Below, in pieces: positions 21,914-30,101 of a stretch of 64,000 nucleotides of DNA (the stretch's first letter is position 1; each line of letters starts with the position of its first letter). The position numbers were made by a program, and so were the translations under genes. The DNA is from Luteibaculum oceani (GTDB taxonomy: Bacteria > Bacteroidota > Bacteroidia > Flavobacteriales_D > Luteibaculaceae). Below the pieces are notes generated by a model that was given only the letters and a program-made list of their open reading frames with translations, had not been told where the DNA came from and did no database searches. The stretch is taken from the NCBI RefSeq assembly GCF_007995015.1, contig NZ_VORB01000008.1, forward strand, positions 1 to 64,000, written 5' to 3'.

Positions 21914-24825
21914 TGTTTAGGCTGTTTGGAATATTTTTTCTGCTGTTATTTGTCCACCCAGGGTTTGGACAAGAAATTCCATTCTACAAAGTAAGCGAGG
22001 AGAAAATAAATGGCGAAAGCTTTATTTATGATATAGAAGTTGACGAGCATCAAGTCACCTGGATGGCTTCGTCCGAAGGCCTTTACCGGATAACTATAAA
22101 TACAGACTCGCTTTACCAGTACCCAGAAAACTCGGAGTGGAGCAGTTTTGCCACAGCGCTATTTTACGACCATAAAAACCACGTACTTATTGTCGGTTTT
22201 TTTGATGGAACCCTTTCCAAGCTGTCGGAAGACAAATTACTTCCCCCGTTTGCCCTCAAATCTGGTAAAATAGACCGAATTGTAGCCTTCTCGAATCGCT
22301 ACTACGTTGTTGCCGGCCGGGAATTAATCGAACTCACCAAGACCAAGGAGTTTTCCATAACCAACCGATTCACCTTTAACGGTAACATCAAGGACCTATT
22401 AATTCGCAACGACGAGTTCTATTTGCTTACCGACAAAGGGATTCACAAAAAAGATGGTGCCCATTTCCCCCTCATTAAAGAAGTAGATGCCTTATGTTTT
22501 GCTTCGGATAGGGCGAAAACCTACCTTTTTGGGAGGAAAGAACTTTTCCAACTAGAGGATAAGCGCCTAATCAGCCTTGGTAAAATAAACTACCCTGCGG
22601 GATTAAACAGCCTAAGTAACGCCACCTTTTACTCCGAATTTAATCAGTTTTATTTTGCAAGTAACCTCGGATTGTTATCCTACAGTACTCTTGAAAAAAA
22701 CCATTTTATTTCCCCTGTTTTAGGGCGGATTAACAATTTGGGAGCGAGTATTAATGCACTCCATAAAAATAAAAACACCCTTTGGTTAGGTACTTTTGGA
22801 GAGGGAGCCTGGTTCGCCAGACCCACCCTGTCACCCATTTGGTTTAAGGAGTACTCCAATTTCCAGGGAGATAGTAGCCTTTGGGTCGCAGAAAATGAAA
22901 CTGGAGTTGCAGTGGTTGGCAATGGATCCATACTAGGAAATTTAAGAGGGCAGAATCGCCGTATCACTGGCTTTATCAAGTACCTTGGCGAGGATAGATT
23001 TCTGTCTAGTAGAAATGGTAAACTAGTTTTAGAAAACGGTAAAAGCAGTATAAGCTTTCCTATAAAACATGGTTCCAGCAAAATTCTGGATGCATGTATT
23101 TGGGAAAACTCTCTGGTTGTTTCCCATGAGTTCAACGGGGTAATCATCTATCCTCTGGAAGCCAACAATCAACCCAAAACCTACAACACCTCTAATGGTC
23201 TGTTGCATAACGATATTATTCAGGTAATTCCGGAGGGAAATCAGCTTTGGATGCTGAGTAGAGAATCGGGAATTTTTCGCTTAAATAAAGATGGAAGCTT
23301 TTCTTATTTCACATTAAACGAAGGCCTACCCTCTCTAGAAAATACCGCAATAACACTATACGAAAACGACTTATGGATTTCCTCAGAAGGAGGCGGATTA
23401 TCGTACATAAACAGCAACGATGAGGTAATCTCAATTAACGAAAACGAGGGTAAAATTGAATATCTATATGGTATTGGGACCCATAAGGGCTACCTAATTA
23501 CCTATTCAAGAGACCGCATTTCAGTTTTTGGAAATGAGTCCAAAAAAACCATCGCCCTACCTCCTTATGCTGAAAATGTGGTGCCAAACGAGGGACCAGT
23601 TGCCTCTCTGCCATCTGGGATAGGGATTAAAGGGTTTGGAGGTGCACTTTTTATACCCGAATCTCAAATTTCTAGTGGAGATCTTGAAAGTTCCGGTGTG
23701 GCGATACAAAGTATTCAATCCAACATAAGTGGAAAATTTAAAAACAATGCCCTACTTAAAAACGGGAAACACGAGGTAGAGATTAAGTTGGATCTAAAGA
23801 GTTCTAACCCTTTGCTAAATCCCCAGGAAATTGAATACCAATTAACGGGATATCATTTAAGATGGCAAAGTTTAAACCAAAATAAAATTATCCTTCCCTC
23901 GGTGCGCTTCGGGAAATATGCACTTAAGGTCAGATTAAAGGGAGAAGAACAAACGCTTTACACCTTTACAATTGCGGAACCCATTTGGCGGAACCCCATT
24001 TTTATAGGGATAATATTTACCCTTATCCTCATTATTTACCTGCTGATTTTACGCTGGAGAACTTACAGATTAAAAAAGCGAAATGAGGAACTCGAAGAAA
24101 TTGTAAAGGCGAGAACTAAAGATTTAGCAAAGCGCAACGAGGAACTGCAGCAGTTTACCTACGCCATCAGTCACGATCTTAAAAACCCCGCAGCCAATAT
24201 CAAAGAATTGGTAATTGCTTGTCAGGAAGATTTTCCAGAAATAAACGATGAGTTAGACTTTTATCTTGGGCAAATTGGTAAGGCAAGCAGCAAGCTATAT
24301 CAAAACCTACTCGACTTACTAGAGGTATTGAAGCATGCCAATTCAGGAGAGTTACCAACCGAATCGGTAGATATCAAAACGGTTATTGAAAATATCGAGG
24401 ATAAAATTTCCAACATGCTTCAGAGCTCTGGTGGTAAGGTAGCCTTGAATCTACAGCACTTTAAGACCTTAGAATACAATAAAGCAAACCTGGAAAGCAT
24501 ACTTTACAACCTTGTTTCTAATGGTATTAAATACCGAGATTTAAGTCGTCCACCGTTGGTTCAGGTGTCCACTTTTGAAACCGACAAGCACCTTGGAATT
24601 ATAGTAAAGGATAATGGATTGGGAATGGATCTAGAGCGGCACAAGGAAAACCTCTTTGGGCTCTTTCAACGTTTTCACGATCATGTTGAGGGATCTGGTG
24701 TTGGACTATACCTAGTTAATGCTATGGTAGAAAAAAATGGTGGATTTATTGAACTAGACAGTACACCTGGACAAGGATCTACGTTTAGGTTGCATTTGGT
24801 TCCAAAAGCTCCTGAAGGTAACTAG
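21913..24825 (+). CDS. beta-propeller sensor histidine kinase
   Basis: This 970-residue membrane kinase is laid out like hybrid-type Bacteroidota sensors but without fused receiver or DNA-binding domains. Order: signal peptide; periplasmic propeller repeats (about 25-600, for example LWLGTFGEGAW, LWMLSRESGIFRL, LWISSEGGGLSYI); Y_Y_Y domain (about 610-690); membrane helix (IGIIFTLILIIYLLILRW); coiled coil; HisKA with phospho-acceptor His in AISHDLKNPA; HATPase with N box LVSNGIKY and G boxes DNGLGM and GSGVGLYL. The start is GTG overlapping the previous stop. A lone receiver gene converges on its 3' end. Confidence 0.9.
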   Translation: MFRLFGIFFLLLFVHPGFGQEIPFYKVSEEKINGESFIYDIEVDEHQVTWMASSEGLYRITINTDSLYQYPENSEWSSFATALFYDHKNHVLIVGFFDGTLSKLSEDKLLPPFALKSGKIDRIVAFSNRYYVVAGRELIELTKTKEFSITNRFTFNGNIKDLLIRNDEFYLLTDKGIHKKDGAHFPLIKEVDALCFASDRAKTYLFGRKELFQLEDKRLISLGKINYPAGLNSLSNATFYSEFNQFYFASNLGLLSYSTLEKNHFISPVLGRINNLGASINALHKNKNTLWLGTFGEGAWFARPTLSPIWFKEYSNFQGDSSLWVAENETGVAVVGNGSILGNLRGQNRRITGFIKYLGEDRFLSSRNGKLVLENGKSSISFPIKHGSSKILDACIWENSLVVSHEFNGVIIYPLEANNQPKTYNTSNGLLHNDIIQVIPEGNQLWMLSRESGIFRLNKDGSFSYFTLNEGLPSLENTAITLYENDLWISSEGGGLSYINSNDEVISINENEGKIEYLYGIGTHKGYLITYSRDRISVFGNESKKTIALPPYAENVVPNEGPVASLPSGIGIKGFGGALFIPESQISSGDLESSGVAIQSIQSNISGKFKNNALLKNGKHEVEIKLDLKSSNPLLNPQEIEYQLTGYHLRWQSLNQNKIILPSVRFGKYALKVRLKGEEQTLYTFTIAEPIWRNPIFIGIIFTLILIIYLLILRWRTYRLKKRNEELEEIVKARTKDLAKRNEELQQFTYAISHDLKNPAANIKELVIACQEDFPEINDELDFYLGQIGKASSKLYQNLLDLLEVLKHANSGELPTESVDIKTVIENIEDKISNMLQSSGGKVALNLQHFKTLEYNKANLESILYNLVSNGIKYRDLSRPPLVQVSTFETDKHLGIIVKDNGLGMDLERHKENLFGLFQRFHDHVEGSGVGLYLVNAMVEKNGGFIELDSTPGQGSTFRLHLVPKAPEGN

Positions 24826-25153
24826 CCTTTAGTGGCTTTTCTGAAAAGTGAGTTACACCCAAATCCTTTAACACCGTTTTCTTGTCCATGCTTGCCGACC
24901 CTAGCATTGCTAATACGGTGTAATCGTGCATTAAATTGTTTTCTTTTAAGAACTCCACCACTTGGATGCCATTTAAAACTGGCATGTTGATGTCTAAAAC
25001 GATCAAACCGGAAGAAACCTCCTTTAATTGATCCAATAATTGTTGACCATTTTCACAAAATACTCCCTCTACCCCCAACTTTCTGGCAATGCGTTTGTAC
25101 AGAAAAAGAGTAACCTCATCATCGTCTACAAAAAATACTTTGTGATCGGTCAT
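24785..25153 (-). CDS. single-domain response regulator
   Basis: This 122-residue protein consists of a receiver domain only. Conserved residues are the acidic pair in FVDDDEV, phospho-acceptor Asp in LIVLDINMPVLNG, and Lys in FSEKPL. There is no output domain, so it acts as a phosphate relay or protein-binding switch. It runs opposite to the kinase gene, and the two coding ends overlap by 41 bp. It is the obvious candidate partner, though that rests on position only. Confidence 0.9.
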   Translation of the reverse strand: MTDHKVFFVDDDEVTLFLYKRIARKLGVEGVFCENGQQLLDQLKEVSSGLIVLDINMPVLNGIQVVEFLKENNLMHDYTVLAMLGSASMDKKTVLKDLGVTHFSEKPLKASYLQELLEPNAT

Positions 25154-25327
25154 TATTAGAAAGCTTTAGACAAACTTAAACTTTAAGATATACCATTTCA
25201 AATCGAGCTCTATAACCTTTCAACAATTTTTATGACGACTTGTGGTTAAAAATCCTTGCTTAACCATAATTAACAGGGCTTTAGGTACTAAATTGCGTTT
25301 CTTTAATCACAAAGTGATTTTCCAAAT

Positions 25328-26932
25328 ATGCTTAAGAAATTATTATCTGTAATCGTCATCTCTACACTATCTGCATTGAGTGTGTTCGCTCAAACCAATG
25401 CCGATTTAGAGATGCAGTTTAAAAAATTCAACACCCTTCTTTATCAGCTAGATAGAAACTATGTGGATACTGTAAATCTGGAAAAAGTAGTGGAGAAATC
25501 CATTAGGGAAATGCTTCAGGAGCTTGACCCCCACTCGGTTTACATTCCAGAGAAGGAATTGAAAAAAATGAATGAACCCTTGGAAGGGAATTTCGAAGGA
25601 ATAGGAATACAGTTCAATATTCTAAAAGATACAATTACTGTGGTAAGTCCCATACCTGGTGGACCTTCAGAAAAACTAGGCATCCGCGCCAGCGACAAAA
25701 TCATAAAAATTGAAGATGAGGTGGTTGCGGGAATTGGTGTTACCAACTCAATGGTAATCGAGCGCTTACGTGGAAAAAAGGGAACCATTGTAAATGTTTC
25801 CATTAAAAGACGTGGGGAAAATGAGCTTTTAGATTATGCCATTGAGCGCGACAAAATTCCAATATTCTCAGTGGATGCATCCTACATGGGTGATGATGAA
25901 ACTGGTTATATTAAAATCAATCGCTTTGCTGCCCAAACGGCTGATGAATTTAGAGAAGCAGTTACCAAACTAAAAGCTCAGGGAATGAAGAACTTAATCT
26001 TAGATCTTCAGGGCAACGGTGGAGGTTACTTAAGAGCAGCCGTAGATATAGCAGACGAATTAATCGACGGGAACAAACTACTTGTTTATACGCAAGGGAG
26101 AACGCAACCCAAGCAGGATCTATTAGCCGGCCAGCCTGGTTTATTCGAAACTGGTAAACTAGTGGTTCTTGTGGATGAAGGTTCGGCCTCGGCTTCGGAA
26201 ATTGTTTCTGGTGCAGTTCAAGATTGGGATAGAGGACTGATAGTAGGAAGGAGAACATTTGGAAAGGGATTGGTTCAAAAACCTTTTATGTTACCCGACG
26301 GTAGTGCGGTAAGAATGACCGTATCAAGATACTACACGCCAAGCGGAAGATGCATCCAGAAACCCTACAAAGATGGAATTGAGCAATACTACAGAGAGCG
26401 TTTCGAAAGATATACTAGCGGCGAAATGTTTTCACTAGACTCTATTGAACTTCCAGATTCTTTAAAATTTCAAACGGCAAACAATAGAACCGTTTATGGT
26501 GGAGGTGGAATTCTCCCCGACGTGTTTGTACCCTTTGATACTTCAGAGAGTTCATCGTACTTCTCTGCCATGGTGAGAAAGGGAATTATAAACGACTACG
26601 CTTTGGAGTATTCGGATGGAAATAGAAGAAAATTAAAGAAGCAGTTTCCCGACATGGTGGCCTTTAAAGCTGGGTTTAATGTAAATGAGGAAATGATGAA
26701 CGAGATGATCAAACAGGCTGAGAAAGCAAAAATAGAGTTTGTAGAAACCGACTTCATCAAATCTAAAAACATCATCGAAACAAGATTTAAAGCCTTGTTA
26801 GCCAGATCTTTATACGAAAGCGAAGCCTTTTACTACATCATTAACGACCTCAATGAATCATACCAAAAGGCTTTGAAAGTATTACAAGATGGCACGTATT
26901 CTAAAATGAAGTTAGCACAAAATAAGAACTAG
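25328..26932 (+). CDS. C-terminal processing peptidase (S41)
   Basis: This 534-residue periplasmic serine protease of the CtpA/Prc family has a signal peptide ending SVFAQ. A PDZ domain spans about residues 85-170 (GIGIQFNILKDTITVVSPIP). The S41 core follows, with catalytic Ser in DEGSASASEIVSGA and Lys in GRRTFGKGLVQ. A 140-residue C-terminal helical region completes it. It should trim or degrade exported proteins. The 175-bp gap to the divergent receiver gene carries its promoter, but no clear -7 element was found. Confidence 0.93.
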   Translation: MLKKLLSVIVISTLSALSVFAQTNADLEMQFKKFNTLLYQLDRNYVDTVNLEKVVEKSIREMLQELDPHSVYIPEKELKKMNEPLEGNFEGIGIQFNILKDTITVVSPIPGGPSEKLGIRASDKIIKIEDEVVAGIGVTNSMVIERLRGKKGTIVNVSIKRRGENELLDYAIERDKIPIFSVDASYMGDDETGYIKINRFAAQTADEFREAVTKLKAQGMKNLILDLQGNGGGYLRAAVDIADELIDGNKLLVYTQGRTQPKQDLLAGQPGLFETGKLVVLVDEGSASASEIVSGAVQDWDRGLIVGRRTFGKGLVQKPFMLPDGSAVRMTVSRYYTPSGRCIQKPYKDGIEQYYRERFERYTSGEMFSLDSIELPDSLKFQTANNRTVYGGGGILPDVFVPFDTSESSSYFSAMVRKGIINDYALEYSDGNRRKLKKQFPDMVAFKAGFNVNEEMMNEMIKQAEKAKIEFVETDFIKSKNIIETRFKALLARSLYESEAFYYIINDLNESYQKALKVLQDGTYSKMKLAQNKN

Positions 26933-26986
26933 AATTGAAGCTAATTTTTAATTTCGCCAACGAAAAAAAGTAAACAACATAACACC

Positions 26987-27508
26987 ATGAACAAAGAGAA
27001 CATCAAAATCGGTCTATTGGCAATTATCGCATTGGTATTGGTAGTAGATACTTTTGTTATGGATGATGAAGGAGGATCCTACCAGCAATCTACTTCCCAG
27101 CCAAAGAGTAACTTAGTTGCTAACAACCCCAACCTTCCAACTAGTAATTTGGTAAACCCTCCGGTTGAAGAGGAGCCAGAAAGCAATCTTCCAACAACGG
27201 TTATGAGCTTTGGCGAAATGACTCACGATTTCGGTACTATTAAGCAAGACACCGAAAACAAGAAGATTTTCACCTTTACCAACACAGGTTCTGAGCCATT
27301 AGTAATCTCTAATGCAGTTGGATCTTGTGGTTGTACTGTTCCTGCTTATCCAAAAGAGCCAATCGCTCCGGGTGAAACAGGAGAAATTGAGGTAGTTTAC
27401 AAGCCTGGAAAACAGAAAGGTCAGCAAAGCAAAACTGTTACCATTACTGCCAACACTGAGCCAAAAACAACTCGTTTATCAATCTCTGCAAACGTAGAAG
27501 AAGTTTAA
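26987..27508 (+). CDS. membrane-anchored DUF1573 protein
   Basis: This 173-residue protein has an N-terminal membrane anchor (IGLLAIIALVLVVDTFVM) and a Pro/Asn/Ser-rich linker. A DUF1573 beta-sandwich spans about residues 75-170, with the family mark GSCGCTVPAYPKEPIAPGE. The two cysteines may bind metal or form a disulfide. DUF1573 has no settled function. A strong terminator follows. Confidence 0.88.
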   Translation: MNKENIKIGLLAIIALVLVVDTFVMDDEGGSYQQSTSQPKSNLVANNPNLPTSNLVNPPVEEEPESNLPTTVMSFGEMTHDFGTIKQDTENKKIFTFTNTGSEPLVISNAVGSCGCTVPAYPKEPIAPGETGEIEVVYKPGKQKGQQSKTVTITANTEPKTTRLSISANVEEV

Positions 27509-27526
27509 GAGATAACTTTATAAAAC

Positions 27527-27558
27527 AAAAAGCCCCACGCTTTAGCGTGGGGCTTTTT
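27527..27558. terminator. bidirectional rho-independent terminator
   Basis: AAAAAGCCCCACGC, a TTTA loop and GCGTGGGGCTTTTT form a 14-bp stem. A-rich and T-rich ends allow it to work for the DUF1573 gene (plus) and the dehydratase gene (minus). Confidence 0.92.
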
Positions 27559-27577
27559 GTTTTAAAGCTTTTACTAT

Positions 27578-27817
27578 TTATTCTTTCGGAAGAACATGAT
27601 CTAGTTCTTCAGCCAGCTTCCAATCCTTTTCAGTAACAATATTTCCCGCATCGTGCGTAGTTAAACTCAAGGTTACCTTGTTATATACATTAATGATTTC
27701 TGGATGGTGATTATGCTTTTCTGCAATGATTCCAACCTGAACGATGGAAGCCAAGGCTTCAGAAAAATTCTTGTAAACAATTACGCGCTCTAATCTATTG
27801 TTGCTCTCTTGCCACAT
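27578..27817 (-). CDS. pterin-4a-carbinolamine dehydratase
   Basis: This 79-residue enzyme of the PCD/DCoH family dehydrates 4a-hydroxytetrahydrobiopterin or acts in pterin recycling. The active-site stretch AEKHNHHPEI is followed by NVYNKVTLSLTTHDAGN. It is shorter than the usual 95-100 residues, missing part of the first helix, but the catalytic part is whole. It lies 24 bp downstream of the S46 peptidase gene in the same direction. Confidence 0.85.
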   Translation of the reverse strand: MWQESNNRLERVIVYKNFSEALASIVQVGIIAEKHNHHPEIINVYNKVTLSLTTHDAGNIVTEKDWKLAEELDHVLPKE

Positions 27818-27841
27818 ATATCTTGTTACTTTTTATTTCGA

Positions 27842-29998
27842 TTAATTATTCTTCGAACTTATTAAATCCATCTCCTCTATCAAATGATTAGCGTTTGCAT
27901 ATTTATCAACAACAAACAGTACATAACGAATATCAACCGCTATGTTTCTACAAATAGAAGGGTCGAACATAATATCACTCATAGTAGATTCCCAGCTTCT
28001 ATCGAAGTTTAAACCTATTAATTCGCCCTTTCCATTAATCACAGGACTTCCAGAATTCCCACCAGAAGTATGATTACTCGACGTAAAACAAACGACCAAT
28101 TCACCGTTTTCGTTCGCATATTGACCGTAATCTTTGTCCTTAGCAAGACTTAACATTTTCTCAGGCAAATCGAATTCCTTATCTCCTGGAATATACTTAG
28201 CAATTAATCCGTCCATGGTTGTTTGTGGATCATAAATCACACCGTCCTTTGGTTGTGATCCCTCTACTTTCCCGTAACTCAAACGAAGGGTTGAATTAGC
28301 GTCTGGCCAGTGATCAATTTCTGGGAATAACTCTAAAATCCCCTGAACATAAGTTTTCATTAATTCCTCATGCGCAGCGTTGGCCACTTGGTAACTTGGA
28401 GCAATCTTGCTAAAATAAGTACCATACAATTCCTTCATGGCTAGGTACACAGGGTCTTTAGACAACTTCTTTAATCCAACTGCACCACCAGCATTTAATA
28501 TTTTCCTTAACTCATCAGGCTGGGTAAACAAGGTTTTTGCATACATTTTATCCACCCACTCATTAATATTTCCATTGCGCTTTACTTCTAATAAGGTTTC
28601 GCTCAAATAAGCTTCGTCCATGTATTTAAAATAAACCGGTAGTTGAGCTTTTAAAATATCCATATCCACCTGGGCGTTGTAATCCTTGAAAAAAGCATCA
28701 ATTCCATTTACCTTTTTTTGCTTGGCATTAAACAATGTGGTATCAGCTGCCTTAGATGCATACAAATCCATGATTTGATTAAAGCCATATGCGTACTTGA
28801 AAATTTCGGCTCCAACGTATACCAACTCAATAAAATTGGCTCGAGCAAGGGTAATATCTCCCCTGTTTTTCTGATTTTCTATTAACTGATCTAAAGCCGC
28901 AGCATATTCAGTTTTACCCTTTTGCTTTGCTCTTTCACGGTAGTCAGCTTCGAACCCCAATTTTTTATCTATGGCATTAAACATGATTAGCCCTCTATTC
29001 TGACCGCGCCATTTCTTCCAAGCATTTGAAATAGAAGATTGCTTTGCTGCATATTGGATTTTAATTTTTGCGTCGCTTTCACGAGCCTCGTTAATAACCT
29101 CCAAACTAGCATCGCGCATAGATATACGTGCTGGGTTAATGGTTTCTACAATGTGCTTTACCTCCTCAGAACTTAAGAAGTGTTCTGTTCTACCTGGGAA
29201 TCCATAAACCATGGCAAACTCACCGTCATCGGAACCTTTTAAGGAAATCGGAAGGTGCTTTTTAGGCTTAAATGGAACATTATCCTCGCTATATGCCGCC
29301 GGTTCGTTGTTCTTGTTAGCGTAAATTCTAAAAAGCGAAAAATCGCCCGTATGTCTTGGCCAAACCCAGTTATCTGTGTCTCCACCATATTTCCCGATAG
29401 ACGAAGGTGGAGCTCCAACTAAACGAACATCGTTATATGTTTTGGTTTTGATTAAAAAGTATTGATTTCCGTAGTAGAAAGCCCTAACAAAACCATCCAT
29501 TCCATTTTCGCCTTTTACCGCCTTATTAATCTCAGCGATGTTTCGTCGAATTACTGGTTCTGGATTTTTCAGAGTATCCGTTCCTTGAAGCACCTTTTCG
29601 GTAACATCCTCAATGGAAACAATAAAGGTGACAAACAGATCTGGATTACTTAATTCCTGCCCTTTATTTTTTGCCCAAAATCCATGTTCTAAGTAATCGT
29701 TTTCTACGGAGCTATGCGATTGAATGGCACCATATCCACAGTGATGATTGGTTAAAACCAATCCTTGATCCGAGATGATTTCTCCAGTACAAAAGCCACC
29801 AAAATGTACAATTGCATCCTTTAGTGAGGATTGGTTGATGCTATAAATATCCTCGGCAGATAATTTCAATCCCAGGGTTTTCATTTCCGACTCGTTCAGA
29901 GCCTTTAATAACGAGGGAATCCACATCCCTTCATGAGCGATTATTCTCAAGGAAATTGAGAATAAAAATCCAAAAAGAATTAAGCTTTTCTTCATCAT
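27842..29998 (-). CDS. S46 dipeptidyl peptidase, predicted DPP11 type
   Basis: This 718-residue exported serine peptidase releases dipeptides from oligopeptides. I start at the ATG at 29998, which gives a clean signal peptide (KKSLILFGFLFSISLRIIA). The longer frame to 30097 adds unlikely sequence. Catalytic His lies in LTNHHCGYGAIQ at residue 86, and the nucleophile is the first Ser in GGNSGSPV. The residue 18 positions after that Ser is Arg (NFDRSW). In the studied Porphyromonas enzymes this position (673) is Arg in Asp/Glu-specific DPP11 and Gly in DPP7. Acidic-residue specificity is therefore predicted. Confidence 0.88.
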   Translation of the reverse strand: MMKKSLILFGFLFSISLRIIAHEGMWIPSLLKALNESEMKTLGLKLSAEDIYSINQSSLKDAIVHFGGFCTGEIISDQGLVLTNHHCGYGAIQSHSSVENDYLEHGFWAKNKGQELSNPDLFVTFIVSIEDVTEKVLQGTDTLKNPEPVIRRNIAEINKAVKGENGMDGFVRAFYYGNQYFLIKTKTYNDVRLVGAPPSSIGKYGGDTDNWVWPRHTGDFSLFRIYANKNNEPAAYSEDNVPFKPKKHLPISLKGSDDGEFAMVYGFPGRTEHFLSSEEVKHIVETINPARISMRDASLEVINEARESDAKIKIQYAAKQSSISNAWKKWRGQNRGLIMFNAIDKKLGFEADYRERAKQKGKTEYAAALDQLIENQKNRGDITLARANFIELVYVGAEIFKYAYGFNQIMDLYASKAADTTLFNAKQKKVNGIDAFFKDYNAQVDMDILKAQLPVYFKYMDEAYLSETLLEVKRNGNINEWVDKMYAKTLFTQPDELRKILNAGGAVGLKKLSKDPVYLAMKELYGTYFSKIAPSYQVANAAHEELMKTYVQGILELFPEIDHWPDANSTLRLSYGKVEGSQPKDGVIYDPQTTMDGLIAKYIPGDKEFDLPEKMLSLAKDKDYGQYANENGELVVCFTSSNHTSGGNSGSPVINGKGELIGLNFDRSWESTMSDIMFDPSICRNIAVDIRYVLFVVDKYANANHLIEEMDLISSKNN

Positions 29999-30101
29999 AT
30001 ATTTTAATAAACTATTTGTAATTTGCCTCTTTAGCAACGGATGGATGAACCAACCGTCTTTTATTAAAACCCAACCGTTGTATCCCAGCTGGAGCACGAA
30101 G

